Shown: piece by piece, positions 1-6,147 of the stretch
Layout of the letters: each line of letters starts with the position of its first letter
Position numbering within the stretch: the stretch's first letter is position 1
Origin: Chloroflexota bacterium
GTDB taxonomy: Bacteria; Chloroflexota; UBA5177; JANWHV01
DNA: 10,044 nucleotides
Assembly (NCBI GenBank): GCA_025924845.1
Contig: JAICHN010000168.1
Location: 1 to 10,044, forward strand
Direction: 5' to 3'
Made by a program: the position numbers and the translations under genes
The notes under the pieces: model-generated
What the model saw: the letters and a program-made list of their open reading frames with translations, nothing else
The model's database searches: none
Told to the model about the DNA's origin: nothing

Positions 1-615
1 GGCAACGGCTTCGCGCCGCTCATTCTGGCCCCAATGGGCGACGGCAGCTACCAGCCGCTTGGCAAGGGGATTTCGGCCTTCTATCTGCCCGACCGGGATC
101 TGGCCGTCACGCTTACCTTCCACGATGCCGTGCCCGACCAACATACCGGCTCCACTGCGGTGGTCACGGTAGCCAAGCCGCCGCAAAAGACCGGGCAGAC
201 CATGCGCTTGCTCCGCGAGGCGGCCGACATTCCGGTCGCCAGGCAAGAATTCAACGGTAAGCAAGAGGAGATCACCAGCGCTCCCGTCACGGCGGACGGG
301 ATACGCTTCGCTATCCTGATTCGACGGGTGGCTGGAGTGAACATCGGCCACAATCCCGCCGTGCCCTTTATCTTTTGTACTTTTGCCTTAATCCTGCTTG
401 GCCTGGTCAGCGTACTCTACTTTCCGTTCAGCCGCCTCTGGCTGTACATTGCTCCCGACGATAACTCGGGCGCGAGCAGCAGGATGTTGATGCGCGGTTC
501 GGCGGAGAAGAGTAGGCAGGGATTCAAGCGCAGATTCGAGGAAATCGGCCGTGCGGTGCAGCGTGAGTTGGACACGGCACGCCAGGAGCTTCATAGGGAA
601 GGTAACATGTCATGA
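1..615 (+). CDS. resB: ResB/Ccs1-like cytochrome c biogenesis protein, C-terminal part (5' end outside window)
   Basis: This is the C-terminal 204 residues of a ResB (Ccs1) family protein. The frame is open from base 1, so the first ATG inside it (34) is an internal methionine, not the start. A beta-rich extracytoplasmic stretch is followed by a hallmark H-N-P-x-V-P turn at window residues 117-122. That leads into the last membrane helix (about 120-141) and the F-P-x-x-R-L-W motif, then a charged cytoplasmic tail rich in Arg and Glu. In System II cytochrome c maturation, ResB works with CcsA/CcsB in the membrane to deliver heme to the apocytochrome CXXCH site outside the cell. The stop codon overlaps the next gene's ATG (ATGA at 612-615), and that gene is the expected partner. 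Identification rests on the C-terminal signature plus synteny. Confidence 0.85.
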   Translation, partial: GNGFAPLILAPMGDGSYQPLGKGISAFYLPDRDLAVTLTFHDAVPDQHTGSTAVVTVAKPPQKTGQTMRLLREAADIPVARQEFNGKQEEITSAPVTADGIRFAILIRRVAGVNIGHNPAVPFIFCTFALILLGLVSVLYFPFSRLWLYIAPDDNSGASSRMLMRGSAEKSRQGFKRRFEEIGRAVQRELDTARQELHREGNMS

Positions 616-1784
616 GTCAGGATCAGCTTTTGCACTTCTCCTCCAGTTGCCTCTTTTTGGGCTTCTGGATCTATGCGTTGGCTCTCCTGTTCTATATCGC
701 GCACGCGATCGCCCCGGCAGCCCAAACCGCCGCGGCGACGGTACCCCAGGGGGGGAGAGGCGGGACCGTGGCGCTTGGCCGCGCCGGCTCCTCCGAACCC
801 CTCTTCACCCGTTATCGGCTCGGCTTGACGGCGACCTGCCTTGCCTATCTGGGCTACGCGCTCGCCACGGCAGGTCTGGGCGCCCGCTGGGATGCTCAGG
901 GCTATTGGCCGGTAGCGAATGCCTTCGAGGCGCCGATAGCCTTCTCCTGGATGATCGTCACCGTCTATCTGGTGGCCGAGCGCATCATGCATATGCGCAT
1001 TGTCGGCTGGGCCATCTTCCTCTTCGTGGTTGGGTTCTCGGGCTATTCGCTCTTCAATTTCGGCTCGGGCAGCACGGTGATCGACCCGCTGAGACCAGCC
1101 TTGCAGAGTAACTGGCTGCGGGTCCACGTGGGGATGGCCATGGTGTGCTACAGCTTCTTCGCGTTGGCCGGGGCGCTCAGCATGACCTATTTGGCCCGCA
1201 CCGGCGCCTGGCGCAGGCCCCACACCTTCGCCCTTGCCATCTGGCCCGTGGCTATCGTAGTCGGTATTTTGGTGGGCATCTATATCGGACGTTGGCCGGG
1301 CAGCGGCAATTCGCTGACCTGGGTTAAGGGCCTGGGCATTATGGGCGAAGCGCTGCTGCTGACCGTCGCCACGTTTATCGGCTACGGCGCTCTGCAACGG
1401 CGCATCGCCCACGAAGGACCATTCGTCGTAGACGCGGCGGGACAGGAGGCCGATCTGCTCGAACAGCTGGACGAATGGTCCTATCGCGCCATTTCCATTG
1501 GCTTGCCCATGATCGCCTTCGTGCTGATGTCCGGTGCGATCTGGGCGCAGATGGCCTGGAGCACATTCTGGAGCTGGGATCCGAAGGAAGTCTGGGCGCT
1601 CATTACCTTCGTGTATTACGCGCTCTACGTGCATGTTCGGGTGCAGCGCGGCTGGCGGGGCGCCCCTATGGCTGCCCTGGGTGTGATAGGGTTCGCGATC
1701 GTAATTATCAGCTTTCTCGGTCTGGCCTACCTGGTAGGCACACTGGGCATTTTCAGCCTGCACACTTTCGGCAACGTGCAGTGA
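612..1784 (+). CDS. ccsB: Cytochrome c biogenesis protein CcsB (CcsA/ResC family heme exporter/ligase)
   Basis: This polytopic membrane protein of 390 residues, with about eight or more hydrophobic segments, belongs to the CcsA/CcsB/ResC family. The family signature is a tryptophan-rich heme-handling motif, seen here at residues 320-328 (W-S-W-D-P-K-E-V-W). It is preceded by G-x-I-W-A-x-x-A-W (308-316) and followed by Tyr/His-rich helices with H341. Other conserved histidines that could be axial heme ligands are H172 (L-R-V-H-V-G) and H384 in the C-terminal S-L-H-T-F. A Gly/Ala-rich linker lies at about 34-62 and a hydrophilic loop at about 265-290, an arrangement common in the family. With ResB it forms the System II synthetase, which moves heme across the membrane and attaches it to apocytochromes. 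The start ATG overlaps the resB stop and has a purine-rich GGGAAGG upstream. The stop overlaps the next gene's GTG (GTGA). Confidence 0.93.
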   Translation: MSQDQLLHFSSSCLFLGFWIYALALLFYIAHAIAPAAQTAAATVPQGGRGGTVALGRAGSSEPLFTRYRLGLTATCLAYLGYALATAGLGARWDAQGYWPVANAFEAPIAFSWMIVTVYLVAERIMHMRIVGWAIFLFVVGFSGYSLFNFGSGSTVIDPLRPALQSNWLRVHVGMAMVCYSFFALAGALSMTYLARTGAWRRPHTFALAIWPVAIVVGILVGIYIGRWPGSGNSLTWVKGLGIMGEALLLTVATFIGYGALQRRIAHEGPFVVDAAGQEADLLEQLDEWSYRAISIGLPMIAFVLMSGAIWAQMAWSTFWSWDPKEVWALITFVYYALYVHVRVQRGWRGAPMAALGVIGFAIVIISFLGLAYLVGTLGIFSLHTFGNVQ

Positions 1785-2551
1785 GCTTGGCCGCGCCGGT
1801 GGACGAGGATCAGGCCGTCCATGTAGAGGAACGGCGCGCCGTGGCCGCGATTCTACGGAAACTCAGCGTGGCGCGGCCCCCCGTGGGCATCACCCTGCTG
1901 ACGGCGGGACCGCCCAAGGGCTATGATCCGGTGGATCTTCCGGCATGCGCGCTAGTGACGGAGGCGGAAAGTGGCCGGCGGGTGTATATCGACCGCACGC
2001 ATCATGATTGCATCGTCGGTCAGTTCCACCTGGGCCTTGGGCCTGGACCGGCCTTGGTAACGGAGGGCCACTATCTCACCCTGGCTCAGGGCTTTTATAC
2101 GCCCGAAGGGGCGCGGCTAACCAAGGCCCACAGTGCGTCGCTGCCCGAGGCAACGATCACTGCTCTGGCGGCGGCGCCGCTGGCCGACGTACCGGTGGAT
2201 GTGGTAGTGGATTTAATGGTGGCGATCTGTACGCCGCAGCAAGCCATGGTCCTGGGCGAAGCGGGCGCCGTACGCACCGGCGAGTTTGCTCAAGGTGATC
2301 TGGGCGCCGCCACCTGTTCCGCCATTTTCGCGGCGCCCGCCCTCCACGGCAACATCGTTGTTTCACTGGGCGATAGCACGGGGCGGGCCTTTAACAAAGT
2401 GGACGCCTCCGAACTGTTCGTGGTGATCCCCCGGCGGAGGTTCAGGCAGTTGATTGACATGATGGAAAACTTCTGGATACGGCCTCAGGAAATGCGCCGT
2501 TTAATTCATCCATCACATGCCCCAAGGGGCTCGTCGGGAGAGGCGCGCTGA
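1781..2551 (+). CDS. DUF169 family protein
   Basis: This 256-residue soluble protein matches the DUF169 (COG2043-type) pattern. It has an N-terminal P-P-V-G-I-T-L-L strand (33-40), a first cysteine near 56, a second conserved Cys in H-D-C-I-V-G (75-80), a C-T-P-Q-Q-A segment (150-155), and R-T-G-E followed by a Cys in A-A-T-C-S (165-180). It closes with a late D-A-S-E-L-F-V-V-I-P strand. Four cysteines (56, 77, 150, 179) could support a metal, cofactor or thiol role, but the family has no settled biochemical function and none is claimed. The GTG at 1781 was chosen because it overlaps the ccsB stop (GTGA) and no in-frame ATG follows for more than 140 codons. There is no clear Shine-Dalgarno, so translation is probably coupled to ccsB. 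The canonical Cys in the G-C-x-G-x-R stretch near 197 appears as Asp (G-D-S-T-G-R). The C-terminal 15 residues are basic and probably disordered. Confidence 0.75.
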   Translation: MSLAAPVDEDQAVHVEERRAVAAILRKLSVARPPVGITLLTAGPPKGYDPVDLPACALVTEAESGRRVYIDRTHHDCIVGQFHLGLGPGPALVTEGHYLTLAQGFYTPEGARLTKAHSASLPEATITALAAAPLADVPVDVVVDLMVAICTPQQAMVLGEAGAVRTGEFAQGDLGAATCSAIFAAPALHGNIVVSLGDSTGRAFNKVDASELFVVIPRRRFRQLIDMMENFWIRPQEMRRLIHPSHAPRGSSGEAR

Positions 2552-3648
2552 TGGCGGAGAGTGATACGTTTCGAGCAATCCTGTTCAGTGGGGGGGCTGG
2601 GTCGCGCCTATGGCCGCTCAGTCGGCGTACCCGCCCAAAGCAGTTCCAGCCCTTGATCGGTCCCGATTCGCTATTCCAATTGATGGTGCGCCGGCTGGCG
2701 ACCGGGATCGGCCTGGAGAATGTCTTCGTCTCCACCGGCGAGATATATCGCGATGTGGTGCTGGACCAGATCCCTGGACTTCAGAAGGAGAATGTGCTCG
2801 CGGAGCCGGAGATGCGTGATACGCTGGCGGCGGTAGGCTACGCGGCGGCGGTGCTGGACCATCGCTACCCCGGCTCAACCATCGCCACCCTCTGGGGAGC
2901 AGATCACGTGGTGCATCGGGATGCCGAATTCATCGCCTGTCTGAGTGCCGCGCACCAGTTGGCCCGTGAACGCGATTGGGTGGTGAAGGTGGACGTGCGG
3001 CCCACCTCTCCGAACACTGCCCTGGGCTATATCGAGTATGGCGAAGAGCGCGCCACCGTAGACGGCAGGGCGGTCTATGCGTTCAAGCGCCAGATTGAGA
3101 AGCCGCCCGCGGCGCGGGCCGAAGAGCTGATCGCGGCGGGCCATTGCCTCTGGAATACAGGCTATATCGTCTGGACGGCGGAGAAGATTCTTTCCCTGTA
3201 TGCCCAGCATGCGCCCGAAACGTTCGCCGTATTGCAGCGGATCGTGCGCTCCCTGGATGAGCCGAACGCCCAGGCCCATGTGGCCGAACTCTACCACACC
3301 ATTCCTAAGATGTCGGTGGACAAGGGGATTTTCGAGCATATGAGCGGCAGGGACCTGGTGGTTATGCCCGCCGAGCTTGGTTGGAGCGACATCGGCGCCT
3401 GGGACGTACTGCGCGACGAGCTCAAAGATGAGGGGCTCGGCCACGCCGTACACGGCAAGTATATTCCGCACAACAGCAACAACAACCTGATCTACGCGCC
3501 CGAAGGCAAGCACGTTATCACCATTGGCATGGACAACTTTATCGTGGTGGATACAGGGGACGCCTTGTTGATCTGCCCCGCCGATCGGGCACAGGAAGTC
3601 AAAGCTGTCGTGCAACGGCTGGAGCGCGAGCAGCCGGATTTGTTGTAA
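2551..3648 (+). CDS. manC: Mannose-1-phosphate guanylyltransferase (GDP-mannose pyrophosphorylase), monofunctional
   Basis: The enzyme would make GDP-mannose from mannose-1-phosphate and GTP for glycan or glycolipid mannosylation. At 365 residues it matches monofunctional bacterial forms that lack the C-terminal isomerase domain. The nucleotide-binding signature is at 13-34 (S-G-G-x-G-S-R-L-W-P-L-S-R, then P-K-Q-F). Further family motifs are L-A-E-P (83-86), the metal-binding A-D-H (117-119), G-Y-I-E-Y-G (159-164), I-E-K-P (182-185), W-N-T-G-Y (201-205), S-V-D-K-G-I-F-E (255-262) and G-W-S-D-I-G-A-W (277-284). Two positions depart from the common form: R-D-T at 89-91 where R-N-T is usual, and G-A-D-H where P-A-D-H is usual. 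The ATG shares one base with the upstream stop (TGATG), and GGGAGAGG about 7 nt upstream can serve as ribosome binding site. A related hexose-1-phosphate nucleotidyltransferase is possible but less likely. Confidence 0.88.
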   Translation: MAESDTFRAILFSGGAGSRLWPLSRRTRPKQFQPLIGPDSLFQLMVRRLATGIGLENVFVSTGEIYRDVVLDQIPGLQKENVLAEPEMRDTLAAVGYAAAVLDHRYPGSTIATLWGADHVVHRDAEFIACLSAAHQLARERDWVVKVDVRPTSPNTALGYIEYGEERATVDGRAVYAFKRQIEKPPAARAEELIAAGHCLWNTGYIVWTAEKILSLYAQHAPETFAVLQRIVRSLDEPNAQAHVAELYHTIPKMSVDKGIFEHMSGRDLVVMPAELGWSDIGAWDVLRDELKDEGLGHAVHGKYIPHNSNNNLIYAPEGKHVITIGMDNFIVVDTGDALLICPADRAQEVKAVVQRLEREQPDLL

Positions 3649-3665
3649 CCGCACGGGCCGATGTG

Positions 3666-3671
3666 AAGGAG
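3666..3671 (+). promoter_or_regulatory. Shine-Dalgarno site that sets the fabG start
   Basis: AAGGAG lies 6 nt before the ATG at 3678. An alternative in-frame GTG at 3663 sits upstream of this site and would put it inside the coding sequence, so the ATG is preferred. Confidence 0.7.
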
Positions 3672-3677
3672 CGCTTG

Positions 3678-4439
3678 ATGGACAGGCTGAAGAATAGGGT
3701 CGCGTTCGTCACTGGAGCGGGCAGAGGGATTGGCCGGGCCACGGCGCGGCGGCTGGCTCAGGAGGGTGCCTCGGTATGTCTGGCCGATATGAACGAGCCG
3801 CTCCTGGAACAGACGGTGGCCGAACTGCGCGGCGAGGGGTTGACCGTATCGGCCGCTCCCCTCGACGTGACCAAGGTCGACCAGGTCGAGGCAGCGATTG
3901 GGGCGGCGGCCGAGCGGTATGGCAGGCTGGACGTTCTGGTCAATAATGCGGGAATCTTGCGAGACAACCTGCTCTTCAAGATGACCGACGATGATTGGCG
4001 ACAGGTGATGGACACGCACCTCACCGGCACCTTCCTTTGTTCTCGCGCCGCACAGAAAGTGATGGTCGGGCAAAAATACGGCCGCATCATCAATCTCTCG
4101 TCCACCTCGGCCTTAGGTAACCGGGGCCAGACCAACTACTCGGCCGCCAAGGCAGGCTTGCAGGGACTGACTAAAACGCTCGCCATCGAGCTGGGCAAGT
4201 TCGGGATCACCTGCAACGCCGTGGCGCCGGGCTTTATCGAGACAGATATGACGCGGGCCACCGCCGCGCGCATGGGCATCCCTTTCGAGAAATTCGTGGA
4301 AACGGCGGCCCAGGAGACACCGGTGGGGCGGACCGGGAAGCCGGAGGATGTAGCGGCGGCCATCCTGTTTTTCGCGTCCGAGGAGGCCGGCTTCGTGAGC
4401 GGTCAGATCCTCTACGTGGCGGGCGGGCCGCGAGCCTGA
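3678..4439 (+). CDS. fabG: 3-oxoacyl-ACP/CoA reductase, FabG-type SDR
   Basis: This classical short-chain dehydrogenase/reductase has 253 residues, the standard FabG length. It would reduce a 3-oxoacyl thioester to the (R)-3-hydroxyacyl form with NAD(P)H in the cytoplasm. The cofactor motif T-G-A-G-R-G-I-G is at 12-19, the D-V-T after the fourth strand at 63-65, and N-N-A-G at 89-92. The catalytic residues are S141, Y154 and K158 (Y-S-A-A-K), followed by N-A-V-A-P-G-F-I-E-T-D (180-190). The Asn of the usual catalytic tetrad (N-L-x-G) is His here (T-H-L-T-G, H114), a variant known in several SDR branches. The C terminus ends G-G-P-R-A. D37 after the second strand (C-L-A-D) hints at NAD preference. 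The stop overlaps the first possible ATG of the next gene, and the two dehydratase subunits downstream fit the next step of the same cycle. Confidence 0.9.
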   Translation: MDRLKNRVAFVTGAGRGIGRATARRLAQEGASVCLADMNEPLLEQTVAELRGEGLTVSAAPLDVTKVDQVEAAIGAAAERYGRLDVLVNNAGILRDNLLFKMTDDDWRQVMDTHLTGTFLCSRAAQKVMVGQKYGRIINLSSTSALGNRGQTNYSAAKAGLQGLTKTLAIELGKFGITCNAVAPGFIETDMTRATAARMGIPFEKFVETAAQETPVGRTGKPEDVAAAILFFASEEAGFVSGQILYVAGGPRA

Positions 4440-4450
4440 TGGAGAGCGCC

Positions 4451-4900
4451 ATGTGGCAATCGCTGATTGGGGCGCGTTCAACGCCGGTCGTCAACTGGAT
4501 CGAGCGCGGGGCGGTACGTCGATTCGCTGAGGCGATCGGCGACCCCAGTCCGCTGTATCGCGATGAGGATGCGGCACGGCTGAGTCGGTACGGTGGGTTG
4601 ATTGCGCCGCCCACCTTTCCGTTTACCCTGGAATACGGCGAAATCGCCGGACTCACCCTGCCCGCGGCCGGGCTGCTGCATGGGATGCAGAAGATTACGG
4701 CGACTCGCCCTCTCCGTGTAGGAGAACGCATCATTGGTCAGGCGATGCTGGAGGATACGTACCGGAAGCAGGGCGGGCGCGGACTGCTTACCTTTCTAGA
4801 GTTCAGCCAAACCGCCACCGCCGAAAGCGGCGAGGTGGTAGTGTGTCTACGCCAGGTGCTGATCGTCACCGAAGCGGCAATGCGGGGGATCACGGCATGA
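4451..4900 (+). CDS. MaoC N-terminal-type (HadA-like) hot-dog dehydratase subunit, non-catalytic
   Basis: This small hot-dog-fold protein (149 residues from the ATG at 4451) resembles FAS1_DH/MaoC_N proteins such as mycobacterial HadA. The diagnostic stretch is F-A-E-A-I-G-D-P-S-P-L-Y (25-36), followed by an Asp/Ala-rich helix and L-I-A-P-P-T-F-P (50-57). It has Tyr where catalytic hot-dog dehydratases carry His, so it probably binds the acyl chain and pairs with the catalytic subunit encoded next. A GGAG 6 nt upstream supports 4451. An ATG at 4439, overlapping the fabG stop, would add four residues and cannot be excluded. The stop overlaps the next ATG (ATGA at 4897-4900), consistent with a stoichiometric heterodimer. 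The chain length and the carrier (ACP or CoA) of the substrate cannot be read. Confidence 0.8.
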   Translation: MWQSLIGARSTPVVNWIERGAVRRFAEAIGDPSPLYRDEDAARLSRYGGLIAPPTFPFTLEYGEIAGLTLPAAGLLHGMQKITATRPLRVGERIIGQAMLEDTYRKQGGRGLLTFLEFSQTATAESGEVVVCLRQVLIVTEAAMRGITA

Positions 4901-5322
4901 GCGCCGCGTCATTTCCCTTTGAGGCGGGGCGAGCGCTTCCCACCCTGGAGTTGCCGCCAGTTACCAGGATCGATCTGATAAAGTACGCGGGAGCCTCAGG
5001 CGACTTCAATCCGATTCACACCGTGGATGAGGCGGCCTCGGCTGCCGGACTGCCCGGGGTGATCCAGCACGGGATGTTAACTGCCGCTAAAATCTGCCGA
5101 CTTTGTTCCCCCTATCTGGAGCAAGGTTTCGTGAGCCGGGTTGAACTACGATTTGCCGCAATGGTTGCCGTGGGCGATGTGCTGCACGTGAGCGGTACAG
5201 TGGACGCGGTGCGCGACAACGGCGGAGTTCGATCGGCGACGGTGGAGGTGGCAGCGCGCAACCAGCGGGAGCAAGTGGTGGCTTCCGGCCAGATCGACTT
5301 CACGGAGATCGCACCGGCTTAA
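4897..5322 (+). CDS. MaoC-like (HadB-type) catalytic 3-hydroxyacyl dehydratase subunit
   Basis: This 141-residue single hot-dog protein has the (R)-specific hydratase/dehydratase signature Y-A-G-A-S-G-D-F-N-P-I-H at 30-41. It carries the catalytic pair D36 and H41, then G-L-P-G-V-I-Q-H-G-M-L-T (51-62). Length, residue numbering and motif all resemble mycobacterial HadB, the catalytic half of the HadAB 3-hydroxyacyl-ACP dehydratase. The protein should dehydrate (R)-3-hydroxyacyl thioesters, or hydrate enoyl thioesters in reverse, together with the upstream HadA-like subunit. The ATG at 4897 overlaps the preceding stop by four bases. In-frame codons further upstream lie inside the previous gene and would add unrelated residues. 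It is the last plus-strand gene before the convergent operon, 30 bp away. Whether the module serves synthesis or beta-oxidation is open. Confidence 0.87.
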   Translation: MSAASFPFEAGRALPTLELPPVTRIDLIKYAGASGDFNPIHTVDEAASAAGLPGVIQHGMLTAAKICRLCSPYLEQGFVSRVELRFAAMVAVGDVLHVSGTVDAVRDNGGVRSATVEVAARNQREQVVASGQIDFTEIAPA

Positions 5323-5352
5323 GCCGCTCCCGCATGATGCAAGGTCGTCCCT

Positions 5353-6111
5353 TCAGGACTCCAGGCGTCGGTGCGCCCGCGGCTGCCAATCGAGCAGACG
5401 CCGTGCCTTCGACAGGTTGTGCTCCTGCTCGCTCTCGTCCCCGGCGATGAAGACGGCATCAAACCTGCCATGGCCTATCTCGACGGCTCGTAGCGCCGCC
5501 AGATAGGCATGCGCCAGATCTTCCTCATCCGTCACAAACAGATGAGAGCCGTCCGCGTACACGGGGGGCGTGCGGCGCTCGGCCAGCCACTGTTCACGAG
5601 GCCGGGGCGCGGTAATGCGGAGCGCGAGTATATTCATGTCGAACCAGCGAGCGAAGTACTGGCAGATGCCCTCGCCAAAACCCTTGGTCAGCCCGTAGAC
5701 GCTGGGGGAATCGAGCGGCACCAACTCCTCGCTCGGATACCAGGCCCGCTTGCGGTAGTGTACGCTCATCGAGCTCGTATAAATGCCGCGCTTGATGCCC
5801 ATTTCTTGGGCGATATAAAGGAGGAGGTGTACGCCCTTCGCGTTGACCTCATAGCTGTCGATAATGGTGGGAATGTCTTGATCGGTGACCGAGCCACCCT
5901 GCCCGCTCTTCATCACCAGATAGATGAAGGCATCCATGCCGTCCAGTGCCCGCGCGATAGCCTCGGGATCGGTCACGGATCCCTCCACATAGCCGACATC
6001 GTTGTGCCGGGGCGGCCGTAAATCGAGCACCCGCAGCTCGTGATGCTCGCGCAGGTACGGAGTGATAAACGATCCGACCAGTCCCGACCCTCCCACCAGT
6101 AAGACCTTCAT
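5353..6111 (-). CDS. NAD-dependent epimerase/dehydratase family (extended SDR), possibly uronate dehydrogenase-like
   Basis: This 252-residue Rossmann protein of the extended SDR family has the cofactor motif G-G-S-G-L-V-G at 7-13. An Asp at the end of the second strand (V-L-D-L, D30) suggests NAD. Later motifs are D-V-x-Y-V-E-G-S-V-T-D (38-48), active-site serines 113-114 (T-S-S-M-S-V), Y139-x3-K143 (V-Y-G-L-T-K-G) and a C-terminal K-A-R-R-L-L-D-W-Q-P motif. Its length and its place after a sugar-acid dehydratase suit a sugar or uronate dehydrogenase better than a nucleotide-sugar epimerase, but the substrate is inferred only. The ATG at 6111 is preferred because GAGGA (6119-6123 on the complement) is 7 nt upstream. 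A GTG one codon earlier (6114) would sit only 4 nt from it. Just 36 bp separate it from the dehydratase gene, so they are probably cotranscribed. Confidence 0.82.
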   Translation of the reverse strand: MKVLLVGGSGLVGSFITPYLREHHELRVLDLRPPRHNDVGYVEGSVTDPEAIARALDGMDAFIYLVMKSGQGGSVTDQDIPTIIDSYEVNAKGVHLLLYIAQEMGIKRGIYTSSMSVHYRKRAWYPSEELVPLDSPSVYGLTKGFGEGICQYFARWFDMNILALRITAPRPREQWLAERRTPPVYADGSHLFVTDEEDLAHAYLAALRAVEIGHGRFDAVFIAGDESEQEHNLSKARRLLDWQPRAHRRLES

Positions 6112-6147
6112 CACCTATTCCTCTGTGTGCTAGACTGAGCCTGTCCC

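Noticed and set aside
34..36. ATG at 34 as the start of the first gene
   Set aside because: The frame is open to base 1 and the protein is only the C-terminal part of ResB, so the true start lies outside the window.
591..1763. Long open frame of 390 codons on the minus strand opposite ccsB
   Set aside because: Its product is His/Gly/Pro/Arg-rich and without domain pattern, as expected from the complement of a GC-rich gene. The plus strand encodes a clear CcsB with its WxWDPKE motif.
1475..1780. Upstream extension of the DUF169 gene into ccsB
   Set aside because: The extra codons are an out-of-frame reading of ccsB and lack DUF169 features. The GTG at 1781 fits the overlap pattern.
2875..3654. 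Minus-strand open frame of 259 codons opposite manC
   Set aside because: It is covered by the plus-strand ManC motifs and its own translation shows no family signature.
3663..3677. GTG at 3663 as fabG start
   Set aside because: It would place the AAGGAG site inside the gene. The ATG at 3678 is ideally spaced and gives a normal FabG N terminus.
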